From: Streptomyces antibioticus
GTDB taxonomy: Bacteria > Actinomycetota > Actinomycetes > Streptomycetales > Streptomycetaceae
Assembly: GCF_001514065.1 (NCBI RefSeq)
Contig: NZ_KQ948423.1
Location: forward strand, 496,001-560,000
Reading direction: 5' to 3'
Length of the DNA: 64,000 bases
Position 1 is the first letter of the stretch, and each line of letters starts with the position of its first letter. Made by a program: the position numbers and the translations under genes. The notes under the pieces were generated by a model. It ran no database searches and was not told where the DNA came from. It was given only the letters and a program-made list of their open reading frames with translations. This document shows positions 7,698 to 16,586 of the stretch, piece after piece.

Positions 7698-10600
7698 TCA
7701 GGGAAGCGCCGGAGGCACCTTCGCCGGAGTTCCCTCCAGCGCCTCCAGCGCGAGCCTTATGGCCTCGTCCAGTTGGACGTCCCGTCCCGCCCCGTGGTCC
7801 TGCGGGCGCTGGACGACCTCCACGTCCGGGTCCACGCCGTGGTTCTCCACGCCCCACCCGTAACCCTCCAGCCAGAAGGCGTACTTGGGCTGGGTGACGA
7901 GCGTGTCGTCGACGAGGTGGTAGCGGCTGTCGATGCCGACGACGCCGCCCCAGGTGCGGGTGCCGACGACCGGGCCGATGCCGAGGGCCTTGATGGCCGC
8001 GTTGACGATGTCGCCGTCCGAGCCGGAGAACTCGTTGGCGACGGCGACGACCGGGCCGCGCGGGGCGTCGTGCGGGTAGCTGTAGGGACGCATGCCGCGC
8101 GGGCTGACCCAGCCGACGATCCTGCGGGCCAGCTTCTCCACCACCAGCTGGGAGGTGTGGCCGCCGCGGTTCTCCCGGACGTCGACGACGAGCCCCTCGC
8201 GGGCCACCTCGACGCGCAGGTCGCGGTGGATCTGGGCCCAGCCGGGGGCCTGCATGTCGGGGACGTGGAGGTATCCGAGGCGGCCGCCGGAGCGCTCGTG
8301 GACGTAGGCGCGGCGGTCGGTGACCCAGGCGTGGTAGCGCAGCGGCTCCTCGTTGGCGACCGGGACGACGACCGCGTGCCGTACGTCGCCGCCGCCGGAC
8401 GGGGAGATGGTCAGCTCGATCGCCTTGCCCGCCGTACCGACGAGCAGCGGTGCCGGTCCCGTCACCGGGTCGACGGGGCGGCCCGCGACCGCGACGATCG
8501 CGTCCCCGGCGCGGACGGCGACACCGGGCGCGGCGAGCGGGGAACGGGCGTCGGGATCGGAGGTCTCCGAGGGCAGGATGCGGTCGATGCGCCAACTGCC
8601 GTCCGGGTGGCGGGAGATGTCGGCGCCGAGGAGGCCCTGCCGGGCGCCGCTGCCGTAGCCGCCGCGCGGGACGACGTAGGCGTGCGAGGTGCCCAGCTCG
8701 CCCTGGACCTCCCAGAGCAGGTCGACCAGGTCGTCGTGGGTGGCGACGCGGTCGAGGACGGGGCGGTAGCGGTCGAGGACGCCGTCCCAGTCGGTACCGC
8801 CGAGGTCGGGACGCCAGAAGTGGTCGCGCATGATGCGGCCGGTCTCGTCATACATCTGCCGCCACTCGGCCGCCGGGTCGATCGTCTGCCGGATCCGGGT
8901 GAGGTCGACGGTGATGTTGGTGTCGCTGTCGTCGTCGTTCGAGGCGCGGCGGTCGCTCGGTACGACCTTCAGCCGGCCGTCGGTCCCGAGCAGGACCCGC
9001 TTCCCGTCGCCGCTGACGGCGAAGTGCTCGGCGTCGGCGGCGAGATGCTCGACGCGCTGCTGGACGAGGTCGAAGCGCTCCAGCTCGGTCTTGGGGTCGG
9101 GCGCGTCGGGCGTGGCCCGGGAGGCGCCCAGCTCCCCGCGCACCGGGTGTCGGAGCCACAGCACGCCGTCCTTCGCGGCCCGCAGGCCGGAGTAGCGGGC
9201 GGCCTCCACCGGGAAGGGCACGATCCGGTCGGCGAGGCCTTCGAGGTCGATCCGGGTGGCCGGGGCGCCCTCGCTGTCCGGGGTCTCGTCCTTGTCGGGC
9301 GCGTCGAAGGGGCGGCCGTGCCGCTGCGGTCCGAACGGGGACGGGGTGGTGGCGGCGAGGGTGATGAGGTGCGGGCGGGCGCCCTCCACGAAGGCCAGGT
9401 CGAAGACGTACTCGTCGTAGACCGGGTCGAAGGAGCGGGTGGAGAGGAACGCCAGGTGCTTGCCGTCGAGGGTGAAGGCGGGGGCGTAGTCCTGGAAGCG
9501 CAGCGGGGTCGCCTCGGTGACCGACAGGTCGGTGGTGTTGGCGAGGCGGAGCTGGCTGAGCGGGCGCGGGCCGGGATGGGACCAGGCGAGCCAGGCCGAG
9601 TCCGGTGAGAAGACCAGCCCGGAGGCGTCGCCGTCCTCGCTGCGGTCGAGTTCGCGGACCTCGCCCGTCTCGCGTTCGACGAGGAGGACGCGTCCGTCGT
9701 GCGCGGCGACCGCGGCCCGGCTGCCGTCCGGTGCCATGGCCAGGTCGAGGACCCGGCCGAGCTGCCCCGCCGCGAGCCGGCGCGGGGTGGCGCCGGGGGC
9801 GAGGCCGGTGGCGGGCGCGAACTCCAGGGCGTCGTCGCCGTCGGCGTCCGTCACCCACACCACCCACTCCTCGCCGTCGGCGCGGAAGGCCCGCGGCAGC
9901 CGGGACCGCACCCCGGGCTCGGCGGCGAGCACGCGGGCAGGCCCGGAGCGGTGGGTGACCCAGTGCACGGCCCCGCGCACACAGACGGCGCTGCCGCGCG
10001 CGGTGTGGTCGGGGGACGCCGACTCGATCCAGCGGGAGGCGTTCAGGGTGTACGGCTGGAGATCGGCGCGGGAGCCGCCGAGCCGGATGTCGAGCCGGCG
10101 CGGCTCCGCCCCGTCCAGGTCGTCGAGGACCCACAGTTCACCGGAGGAGGCGTAGACGACCCGGTCGCCGTCCCCGGCGGCGTGCCGGGCGTAGAACCCG
10201 TCGATCGGTGTGTGCCGCCTCAGATCGCCCCCGTCCGCGAGGGACGAATAGACAGCCCCGACGCCCTCATGATCGGAGAGGAACGCGATCCGCTCCCCCG
10301 CCCACACGGGGAACTCGATGTTCCCGTCGAGCTCTTCGTGCAGCCGTACGAACTCCCCGTCCCCACCGCCGTCGATCCACAACTTGCCCGCGGTGCCGCC
10401 CCGGTACCGCTTCCACCAGGCCGCCTCGCGTCCCATCGGGGCGGAGAGGAGAACGGTGCTCGGCCCCTGCGCCACACCCCCCACGGGACCGTACGGCAGG
10501 ACGGTGGACGGGCCGCCGTCGAGCGGGACGGTGTGCGCCCAGGAGCGGCGCAGGCTGGCCTGGCCGTGGGTGGTGAGGGCCAGGACCTGTCCGTCGGAGG

Positions 10601-10895
10601 TCCAGCCGCGCACCTGGGTACGCCAACTCCCCCAGTGCGTCAGCCGTTTGGCGGGCCCGCCGTCGACCGGGGCGATGTGCACCTCGGGCGCCCCGTCCCG
10701 CGTCGAGGTCCAGGCGACGGTGGTGCCGTCGGGTGAGATGCGCGGCGTGGAGACCGGCACGTTGTCACTGCTGACCCGCCAGGCGCGGCCGCCGTCGAGG
10801 GACGCGATCCACACGTCGTCCTCGGCGGTGAAGGCGACCAAGTCGCCGTGCAGATGCGGGTATCGGAGATATGCGGGCGTCGCGGGCTGGCTCAC
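7698..10895 (-). CDS. Tricorn protease homologue
   Basis: The 1065-residue protein is a cytosolic serine protease that degrades peptides released by larger proteases such as the proteasome. Order of domains: an N-terminal six- to seven-bladed propeller built on TolB-like SPDGTTVAW and HPHLHGDLVAF motifs (about 1-600), a helical/core domain, a PDZ domain around GVAVRAGDAIVAVAGRPVD, and the C-terminal peptidase. The catalytic residues correspond to the SH pair in ELGTSHAYVV (about 737), the nucleophile region EFSGSDGDIV (about 955) and the Glu in GWGVENHGVDPD (about 1015). Length equals the archaeal enzyme (about 1070). It is 15 bp downstream of the lipoprotein gene and 51 bp upstream of the HIT gene. 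Confidence 0.94.
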   Translation of the reverse strand: MSQPATPAYLRYPHLHGDLVAFTAEDDVWIASLDGGRAWRVSSDNVPVSTPRISPDGTTVAWTSTRDGAPEVHIAPVDGGPAKRLTHWGSWRTQVRGWTSDGQVLALTTHGQASLRRSWAHTVPLDGGPSTVLPYGPVGGVAQGPSTVLLSAPMGREAAWWKRYRGGTAGKLWIDGGGDGEFVRLHEELDGNIEFPVWAGERIAFLSDHEGVGAVYSSLADGGDLRRHTPIDGFYARHAAGDGDRVVYASSGELWVLDDLDGAEPRRLDIRLGGSRADLQPYTLNASRWIESASPDHTARGSAVCVRGAVHWVTHRSGPARVLAAEPGVRSRLPRAFRADGEEWVVWVTDADGDDALEFAPATGLAPGATPRRLAAGQLGRVLDLAMAPDGSRAAVAAHDGRVLLVERETGEVRELDRSEDGDASGLVFSPDSAWLAWSHPGPRPLSQLRLANTTDLSVTEATPLRFQDYAPAFTLDGKHLAFLSTRSFDPVYDEYVFDLAFVEGARPHLITLAATTPSPFGPQRHGRPFDAPDKDETPDSEGAPATRIDLEGLADRIVPFPVEAARYSGLRAAKDGVLWLRHPVRGELGASRATPDAPDPKTELERFDLVQQRVEHLAADAEHFAVSGDGKRVLLGTDGRLKVVPSDRRASNDDDSDTNITVDLTRIRQTIDPAAEWRQMYDETGRIMRDHFWRPDLGGTDWDGVLDRYRPVLDRVATHDDLVDLLWEVQGELGTSHAYVVPRGGYGSGARQGLLGADISRHPDGSWRIDRILPSETSDPDARSPLAAPGVAVRAGDAIVAVAGRPVDPVTGPAPLLVGTAGKAIELTISPSGGGDVRHAVVVPVANEEPLRYHAWVTDRRAYVHERSGGRLGYLHVPDMQAPGWAQIHRDLRVEVAREGLVVDVRENRGGHTSQLVVEKLARRIVGWVSPRGMRPYSYPHDAPRGPVVAVANEFSGSDGDIVNAAIKALGIGPVVGTRTWGGVVGIDSRYHLVDDTLVTQPKYAFWLEGYGWGVENHGVDPDVEVVQRPQDHGAGRDVQLDEAIRLALEALEGTPAKVPPALP

Positions 10896-10910
10896 CCGAT
10901 CACCCTAAGG

Positions 10911-11432
10911 TCATTTACCTTGCACCGGGCGGCAGTCCGGGTACTTGTCGCACCACACGGTCTCGGTGACGGTCACGGTGACCGTGGCCCCGGGATTGTT
11001 GTTGCCGGCCGGCTTGGGGGTGGCGTTGCAGTTGCCCAGCCCGTTCACCTGGAACCACTGCTTCCCGTCGACCTTCGCGGTCAACTCTCCGCGCACGCAC
11101 TGCCCGTTGACGACCCGGGTGATCTTCCCGTCGACCTTGATGTCCTTGCCGTCGTTGGTCTCGCCGGTGCAGTGCACCTCGGCGACGGCGTTCTCGGTGG
11201 CGGTGGGTGTGGGGCGGTTGCCGTAGGAGGCCTGGCAGGTGAGCCACTGCACCTTCGCGTGCTGCCGCTCCAGCTCCTTGGTGACGGTCTGATCGGTGGT
11301 GTACGCCACCGACGCGGAACTCAGCCCCGCGGGATCACAGGCGACGACCCCACCGACGGCCACCACACCGAACACGGCCACCGCGCCGATACGCCGGCCC
11401 CGGTGCCGCCAAATCCTCCTCAATACCCCCAT
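10911..11432 (-). CDS. DUF4333 lipoprotein
   Basis: This is a 173-residue predicted lipoprotein. A short positive N-terminus (GVLRRIWRHRGRR) is followed by a hydrophobic stretch and the lipobox GGVVAC, giving a mature protein starting at Cys. Two paired-cysteine segments follow (LTCQA ... VHCTGE and GQCVRGE ... GNCNA), a pattern seen in DUF4333 proteins. The C-terminus is threonine/valine-rich (TVTVTVTETVW). The open frame extends further upstream to 11750, but that extension lacks any signal sequence and overlaps the divergent gene, so ATG at 11432 is preferred. It precedes the tricorn gene by 15 bp. The function of the family is unknown. Confidence 0.8.
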   Translation of the reverse strand: MGVLRRIWRHRGRRIGAVAVFGVVAVGGVVACDPAGLSSASVAYTTDQTVTKELERQHAKVQWLTCQASYGNRPTPTATENAVAEVHCTGETNDGKDIKVDGKITRVVNGQCVRGELTAKVDGKQWFQVNGLGNCNATPKPAGNNNPGATVTVTVTETVWCDKYPDCRPVQGK

Positions 11433-11558
11433 GGAGGGCAGCTTCCCACTGTCCCGCCCGACGCGGTAGAGCACATACGGACACTCATCCCACAATCGAG
11501 TGACGCCCCGCCGAAAACCCCGGAGACCGGACCCTGAGCGGCCGCCTAGCGTGTCCGT

Positions 11559-11978
11559 ATGCGCAAAGACCGCCGCCTGCGCCGTCTCGTCGTGGACGAG
11601 CGGACGATCTATCTGTGGAACTTCCGCCAGAAGCAGGGCCCGGACGGCGTCTGGCGCGACACCCTCACCCTGCACCGTGACGGCCGCCGGACCCGGATCG
11701 TGTTCCGGCCGGGCGGCCCCGGTTCGGGCCGGTACGTCTCCGAGGGGCATCCCTGGTTCCAGGGGTGCGCGGGTGACGGGCGGGGCAATCTGGTCAACCT
11801 GCGTGAGCCGGCCGTCGTACGGGCCCTCGTCGACGAGGCCACGCGCCGCGGACCGCTGCCGGACGGCGGGGAGTTGGACGGCTGGGAGTTGTTCCCCGCC
11901 GTCGTCGAGGCTGTCGAGGTCAAGCGCGCAGCAGCAGCCACTCCTGGAGTTCCACCAGGTTCCCCTCCGGGTCCTTGA
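11559..11978 (+). CDS. Hypothetical protein, 139 aa
   Basis: I do not recognise this protein. It is hydrophilic and rich in Arg and Asp, with no signal peptide or membrane segment, and has the look of a small cytosolic beta-rich domain (DERTIYLWNFRQK, DTLTLHRDGRR). Its 3' end overlaps the convergent VOC gene by 59 bp, and the last ~18 residues (Pro/Gly/Ala) may just reflect that overlap. Start ATG at 11559 fits the beginning of the conserved-looking region. It is divergent from the DUF4333 lipoprotein gene. Confidence 0.6.
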   Translation: MRKDRRLRRLVVDERTIYLWNFRQKQGPDGVWRDTLTLHRDGRRTRIVFRPGGPGSGRYVSEGHPWFQGCAGDGRGNLVNLREPAVVRALVDEATRRGPLPDGGELDGWELFPAVVEAVEVKRAAAATPGVPPGSPPGP

Positions 11979-12312
11979 GATGGGCGACGCGCATGCGGTC
12001 CGTCATGGGGGCGGGGCCGTGGAGGAGTTCCGCGCCTCGGGAAGTGATCTGCTCGCAGTAGGCGTTCAGGTCGTCGACGCGCAGCACCACCAGCGACCGG
12101 TGTCCGCTCGCCTCGTCGCCCAGCTCGCCCAGGATGCCGGCCATCATGGCCCGGTCCTGGAGGGCGATGCCGGCCGACCCGATGGTGGGGCTGAACTTCT
12201 CGTACGGTCCCTCGGTCGCCCCCGACTGCGGCTTCAGGCCGAGGACCTCGGCGTAGAAGCGGTAGCAGGCGGCGAAATCGGTGACGAGGAGCCGTACTTG
12301 GGCGAGTTCCAC
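11920..12312 (-). CDS. VOC-superfamily (glyoxalase/bleomycin-resistance fold) protein
   Basis: The 130-residue protein has the two beta-alpha-beta-beta-beta modules of the vicinal oxygen chelate fold: ELAQVRLLVTDFAACYRFY at the N-terminus and a C-terminal half ending VAHLKDPEGNLVELQEW, where the Glu of NLVELQE is the usual metal ligand. The reading frame is open to 12507, but GTG at 12312 with an upstream GGGGGAAA fits the domain start and leaves the preceding rsmE stop intact (22-bp gap). Its substrate is unknown; the fold covers lyases, dioxygenases and drug-binding proteins. Confidence 0.85.
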   Translation of the reverse strand: MELAQVRLLVTDFAACYRFYAEVLGLKPQSGATEGPYEKFSPTIGSAGIALQDRAMMAGILGELGDEASGHRSLVVLRVDDLNAYCEQITSRGAELLHGPAPMTDRMRVAHLKDPEGNLVELQEWLLLRA

Positions 12313-12334
12313 GGTGTTTCCCCCGGAGGATCGG

Positions 12335-13084
12335 TCAGGACCAGCGGCCGGTGCGGCCGAGGAGCAGGGCTGCGGCCGCCGTGCCGGCGGTCGACGTACG
12401 CAACACGCTGGGACCCAGCACGTACGCCTCCGCACCCGCCTCCTGGAAGAGCGCCAACTCGTCCTTGGCGACGCCCCCTTCGGGTCCGACGACGAGCACG
12501 ATCTCACCCTCGTCGGGGAGTTCGGCGGTGGCGAGCGGCCGGCTGCCGCGTTCGAAGTCGGAGTGGAGTACGGCGGCGAAGTCGGCGTCGGCGAGGAGTG
12601 CCGCGACCTGCTTGGTCGTCGCCAGGTCCGCGATCTCGGGGAAGCGGACGCGGCGGGACTGCTTGCCGGCCTCGCGGGCGGTGGCCCGCCACTTGCCGAG
12701 CGCCTTCAGTCCCCGGTCGCCCTTCCACTGGGTGATGCAACGGGCCGCCTGCCAGGGCACGACCGCGTCGACGCCGACCTCGGTCATGGTCTCGACGGCG
12801 AGTTCGCCGCGGTCGCCCTTGGGAAGGGCCTGGACGACGGTGATGCGCGGCTGTGCCGCGGGCTCCTCGCTCACGCTGTCCAGCTGGACGATCAGCCGGT
12901 CCTTGCCCTCGGTGCCGAGCACGACGCAGTCGGCCCAGCGTCCGGCGCCGTCGGTGAGGATGACGTCCTCGCCGGGCTGGAGGCGCTTCACGGAGACGGC
13001 GTGGCGTCCCTCGGGTCCGTCGAGGACGTAGTGGCCGCCGCCACCGGCGTCGAAGTGCTCGACGACGAACACGGGAGCGGTCAT
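12335..13084 (-). CDS. rsmE: 16S rRNA (uracil(1498)-N(3))-methyltransferase
   Basis: The 249-residue SPOUT-class methyltransferase modifies U1498 in 16S rRNA using S-adenosylmethionine. An N-terminal PUA-like domain (HYVLDGPEGRHAVSVKRL, VILTDGAG) precedes the knotted catalytic domain with the signature VLVVGPEGGVAKDE and the final ASAWxLGP-like segment AYVLGPSVLRTSTA. Length is standard. The start overlaps the stop of the nitronate monooxygenase-like gene by 4 bp (ATGA arrangement), so translation is coupled. It sits in the hrcA-dnaJ neighbourhood, a common association for rsmE. Confidence 0.94.
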   Translation of the reverse strand: MTAPVFVVEHFDAGGGGHYVLDGPEGRHAVSVKRLQPGEDVILTDGAGRWADCVVLGTEGKDRLIVQLDSVSEEPAAQPRITVVQALPKGDRGELAVETMTEVGVDAVVPWQAARCITQWKGDRGLKALGKWRATAREAGKQSRRVRFPEIADLATTKQVAALLADADFAAVLHSDFERGSRPLATAELPDEGEIVLVVGPEGGVAKDELALFQEAGAEAYVLGPSVLRTSTAGTAAAALLLGRTGRWS

Positions 13085-14169
13085 CGAAGCTCACCTCCGG
13101 GGGTACGGAACGAAGACAACGCTGTCGTGGCCTCCGCCAGTTCGGCGGCCAGCACCTCCACGAGCTGCCCGGCGGGCAGCGCACGCGCCATCCGGTGCCC
13201 CTGTCCCGCCCACAGGGCCATGCCCTGCGCGTCCTTGGCCTTGGCGGCGGCCTTGCGCAGCGGTGAGGTGAGGTGGTGGACCTCGGGGTAGGCGGCGGGG
13301 GCGTACGGGCCGTGCTCGCGCATGAACCGGTTCACGAGCCCGCGGGCCGGCCGGCCGGAGAAGGCCCGGGTCAGTTCCGTGCGCACGAAGAGGGGGTTGG
13401 TCAGCGCCTGCTTGTGGATGTCCGCGGCACCGGACTCGGGGGTGGCGAGGAAGGCGGTGCCGAGCTGGGCGGCGCCGGCGCCGGCGGCGAGGACGGCGGC
13501 GATCTGGCTGCCGCGCATGATTCCGCCGGCGGCGACGACGGGGATCCGCACGGTCTCCCGGATCTGCCCGACGAGCGTGAGCAGTCCTAGCCCGGACCCG
13601 TCGGTCTCGGGGACGTCCCGATGGGTCCCCTGATGCCCGCCGGCCTCGATGCCCTGCGCGATGACCGCGTCGGCCCCGGCCCGCTCCACGGCGAGAGCTT
13701 CTTCGGGGGTGGTCGCGGTGACGAGCGTGACGGTCCCGGCCCGCCGCAGCGCCTCCAGCGCCTCACTGCTCGGCACGCCGAAGTGGAAGGAGACGACGGG
13801 GACGGGGTTGTCGAGGAGTACGGCGAGCTTGGCGTCGTATCCGTCGTCCCGCCCGCTGTCGCGGTCACCGAGCTCGGTCTCGTACCAGGCCGCTTCCCCG
13901 GCGAGCTGGTGCGCGTACACGTCGACCGCCGCGGGATCCGCGTACTCGGGCTGCGGCATGAAGAGGTTCACGCCGAAGGGGCGTCCGGTCAGCCCGCGCA
14001 CCTGCTTGATGTCCTGGTACATGCCGTCGGCCGTCTTGTACCCGGCGGCAAGGAACCCGAGCCCCCCGGCCTCGGACACGGCAGCGGCCAGCTGCGGCAC
14101 GGAGACACCGCCCGCCATGGGGGCCTGCACGATCGGATAGGGGAAAAGACCGGTCAGCGCGGAGGACAT
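13081..14169 (-). CDS. Nitronate monooxygenase / NPD-type FMN oxidoreductase
   Basis: The 362-residue TIM-barrel flavoenzyme belongs to the 2-nitropropane dioxygenase family, which oxidises alkyl nitronates such as propionate-3-nitronate. Recognisable elements are PIVQAPMAGGVSVPQLAAAV at the N-terminus, the catalytic-histidine region GIEAGGHQGTH, and the FMN-phosphate loop VVAAGGIMRGSQIAAVLAAG followed by QLGTAFL. The C-terminal extension (KAAAKAKDAQGMALWAGQG) is usual for the class. It overlaps rsmE by 4 bp and lies 111 bp downstream of dnaJ. True substrate is unproven; many members are misannotated NADH:quinone reductases. Confidence 0.88.
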   Translation of the reverse strand: MSSALTGLFPYPIVQAPMAGGVSVPQLAAAVSEAGGLGFLAAGYKTADGMYQDIKQVRGLTGRPFGVNLFMPQPEYADPAAVDVYAHQLAGEAAWYETELGDRDSGRDDGYDAKLAVLLDNPVPVVSFHFGVPSSEALEALRRAGTVTLVTATTPEEALAVERAGADAVIAQGIEAGGHQGTHRDVPETDGSGLGLLTLVGQIRETVRIPVVAAGGIMRGSQIAAVLAAGAGAAQLGTAFLATPESGAADIHKQALTNPLFVRTELTRAFSGRPARGLVNRFMREHGPYAPAAYPEVHHLTSPLRKAAAKAKDAQGMALWAGQGHRMARALPAGQLVEVLAAELAEATTALSSFRTPGGELR

Positions 14170-14280
14170 GCCCGCATGTTGTCACGTCCCCCGAACAAGT
14201 CCGAATCCGGCCTTCCGCAGGCATAGTCCACTGGCACGAGGAGGCGCCGATCACCTCGCGGTGCCGGCGCCCAGCCCGCC

Positions 14281-15417
14281 TCAGCGCCCGTTGAACGCAT
14301 CCTTCAGCCGCGAGAACAGCCCTTGCTGACCCGGCTGGAACTGCCCCTGAGGGCGCTCCTCGCCCCGCAGCTTGGCCAGCTCGCGCAGCAAGCGCTCCTG
14401 CTCCGGGTCCAGCTTGTTCGGGGTCTGTACCTCGACGTGCACGATGAGATCGCCCCGGCCGCCGCCCCGCAGATGCGTGACACCGCGCCCGTGCAGCGGG
14501 ATCGACTGCCCGGACTGCGTGCCCGGGCGGATGTCGACCTCTTCCAGGCCGTCCAGCGTCTCCAGCGGCACCTTCGTGCCGAGCGCGGCCGCCGTCATCG
14601 GGATCGTCACCGTGCAGTGCAGATCGTCGCCGCGCCGCTGGAACATCGCGTGCGGCAGCTCGTGGATCTCGACGTAGAGGTCACCGGCGGGACCGCCACC
14701 GGGCCCGACCTCGCCCTCGCCCGCGAGCTGGATCCGCGTGCCGTTGTCGACACCGGCCGGGATCTTCACCGTCAGCGTGCGCCGGGAGCGGACCCGGCCG
14801 TCGCCGGCGCACTCCGGGCACGGGGTCGGGACGACCGTGCCGAACCCCTGGCACTGCGGGCAGGGCCGCGAGGTCATGACCTGGCCCAGGAAGGACCGGG
14901 TGACCTGCGAGACCTCACCGCGGCCGCGGCACATGTCACACGTCTGCGCGGAGGTCCCCGGCGCCGCACCCTCACCGTTGCAGGTGGAGCAGACGATCGC
15001 GGTGTCGACCTGGATGTCCTTCGTGGTGCCGAAGGCCGCCTCGTCGAGCTCGATCTCCAGCCGGATCATCGCGTCCTGGCCGCGCCGCGTACGCGACCGC
15101 GGACCCCGCTGCGAGGCCGTACCGAAGAACGCGTCCATGATGTCCGAGAAGTTCCCGAACCCACCGGCGCCGAAGCCGCCCGCGCCACCGCCGCCGGCCT
15201 GCGAGAGCGGGTCGCCGCCGAGGTCGTAGACCTGCTTCTTCTGCGGGTCCGACAGCACCTCGTAAGCGGCGTTGATCTCCTTGAACCGCTCCTGGGTCTT
15301 CGGATCGGGGTTGACGTCCGGGTGCAGCTCGCGCGCGAGCCGACGGAACGCCTTCTTGATCTCATCCTGCGACGCGTCGCGGCGCACGCCGAGAACGGCG
15401 TAGTAGTCCGTGGCCAC
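14281..15417 (-). CDS. dnaJ: Chaperone DnaJ
   Basis: The 378-residue type I J-protein is co-chaperone of DnaK. Domains in order: J domain with HPD at 32-34, Gly/Phe-rich linker (GGGGAGGFGAGGFGNF), four zinc-finger repeats CSTCNGEG, CDMCRGRG, CPQCQGFG and CPECAGDG, then the C-terminal substrate-binding domains with PLHGRGVTHLRGGGRGDL. The start abuts the hrcA stop with no gap, forming a two-gene heat-shock operon under CIRCE control. This corresponds to the second DnaJ of Streptomyces, which is separate from the one in the dnaK operon. Confidence 0.95.
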   Translation of the reverse strand: MATDYYAVLGVRRDASQDEIKKAFRRLARELHPDVNPDPKTQERFKEINAAYEVLSDPQKKQVYDLGGDPLSQAGGGGAGGFGAGGFGNFSDIMDAFFGTASQRGPRSRTRRGQDAMIRLEIELDEAAFGTTKDIQVDTAIVCSTCNGEGAAPGTSAQTCDMCRGRGEVSQVTRSFLGQVMTSRPCPQCQGFGTVVPTPCPECAGDGRVRSRRTLTVKIPAGVDNGTRIQLAGEGEVGPGGGPAGDLYVEIHELPHAMFQRRGDDLHCTVTIPMTAAALGTKVPLETLDGLEEVDIRPGTQSGQSIPLHGRGVTHLRGGGRGDLIVHVEVQTPNKLDPEQERLLRELAKLRGEERPQGQFQPGQQGLFSRLKDAFNGR

Positions 15418-16434
15418 TTACGACTCCGCCAGGATCTGTCCGACGTACCGTGCCACTGCGCGTACCGCTCCCATCGTTCCCGGGTAATCCATGCGGGTCG
15501 GTCCGACCACGCCGAGCTTGGCTACTGCCTCGCCGCCCGAACCGTAGCCGACCGACACCACCGAAGTTGAGTTGAGTCCCTCATAGGCGTTCTCGTGACC
15601 GATGCGTACGGTCATGCCCGAATCCCCTGCCTCGCCAAGCAACTTGAGGAGCACGACCTGCTCCTCCAACGCCTCCAGGACGGGCCGGATGGTGAGGGGG
15701 AAGTCATGTCCGAAGCGGGTGAGATTGGCGGTTCCGCCGATCATCAAGCGCTCCTCGTTCTCCTCCACGAGTGTCTCCAGCAGAGTGGAGAGCACAGTCG
15801 CGACCGTACCCCGATCCTCCACGTCGAAGCCCTCGGGGAGGTCCTCGACCAGGCGCGGCACATCGGTGAACCGACGCCCCGCGACCCTGCTGTTGAGCCG
15901 CGCCCGCAGATCGGCCAGCGAGGCCTCCCCGAAGGGCGCCGGGCAGTCGATCATGCGCTGCTCGACCCGGCCCGTGTCGGTGATCAGCACCAGCATCACG
16001 CGCGCGGGGGCGAGCGAGAGCAGTTCCACATGCCGCACGGTGGACCGCGTCAGCGACGGGTACTGCACCACCGCCACCTGCCGGGTGAGCTGCGCGAGCA
16101 GCCGCACGGTGCGGGCCACCACGTCGTCGAGGTCGACGGCGCCGTCGAGGAAGTTCTGGATGGCGCGCCGCTCGGGCGCGGTCATCGGCTTGACGCCCGC
16201 GAGCTTGTCGACGAACAGCCGATAGCCCTTGTCCGTGGGGATGCGCCCGGCGCTGGTGTGCGGCTGGGCGATGAACCCCTCGTCCTCCAGGGCGGCCATG
16301 TCGTTGCGCACGGTCGCCGGGGAGACGCCGAGGTTGTGCCGCTCGGTGAGGGCCTTGGAACCGACGGGCTCCTCGGTGCCGACGTAGTCCTGGACGATGG
16401 CGCGCAGCACCTGAAGCCTGCGTTCACTCAGCAT
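15418..16434 (-). CDS. hrcA: Heat-inducible transcription repressor HrcA
   Basis: The 338-residue repressor binds the CIRCE operator and is released under heat stress, with GroEL needed for activity. The N-terminal winged helix includes VGSKAL and [20 protein letters not shown], followed by the C-terminal GAF-like dimerisation domain. ATG at 16434 follows GGAGG at 8 nt and matches the usual N-terminus [10 protein letters not shown]; the open frame further upstream contains the CIRCE element and is not coding. HrcA therefore regulates its own transcription and dnaJ. Confidence 0.95.
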   Translation of the reverse strand: MLSERRLQVLRAIVQDYVGTEEPVGSKALTERHNLGVSPATVRNDMAALEDEGFIAQPHTSAGRIPTDKGYRLFVDKLAGVKPMTAPERRAIQNFLDGAVDLDDVVARTVRLLAQLTRQVAVVQYPSLTRSTVRHVELLSLAPARVMLVLITDTGRVEQRMIDCPAPFGEASLADLRARLNSRVAGRRFTDVPRLVEDLPEGFDVEDRGTVATVLSTLLETLVEENEERLMIGGTANLTRFGHDFPLTIRPVLEALEEQVVLLKLLGEAGDSGMTVRIGHENAYEGLNSTSVVSVGYGSGGEAVAKLGVVGPTRMDYPGTMGAVRAVARYVGQILAES

Positions 16435-16471
16435 CGCGCACACCTCCAGAAGTCGTTCCCCAGGCCCCTGC

Positions 16472-16498
16472 CTGGCACTCTGTCCGTCCGAGTGCCAG
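16472..16498. promoter_or_regulatory. CIRCE operator upstream of hrcA-dnaJ
   Basis: A perfect inverted repeat ctggcactc - 9 nt - gagtgccag lies 38 bp before the hrcA start. It matches the CIRCE consensus (TTAGCACTC-N9-GAGTGCTAA) at the inner seven positions of both arms, with GC substitution of the outer positions as is usual in Streptomyces. On the minus strand a TACACT box lies just upstream of it, so HrcA binding would block transcription start or early elongation. Confidence 0.93.
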
Positions 16499-16586
16499 CG
16501 TTCCCCGCGGCCCAGTGTACGGCGGTGGGGTACCACCCGGGCAAGGTCGGCCGGGGTGTGACCGCGTGTACGGCTAGCGTCGCGGT

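Noticed and set aside
6417-9608. 1063-codon plus-strand open frame across rnz, HIT and tricorn genes
   Set aside because: GC-rich antisense shadow; low-complexity Val/Gly/Asp composition, and the other strand encodes well-defined enzymes.
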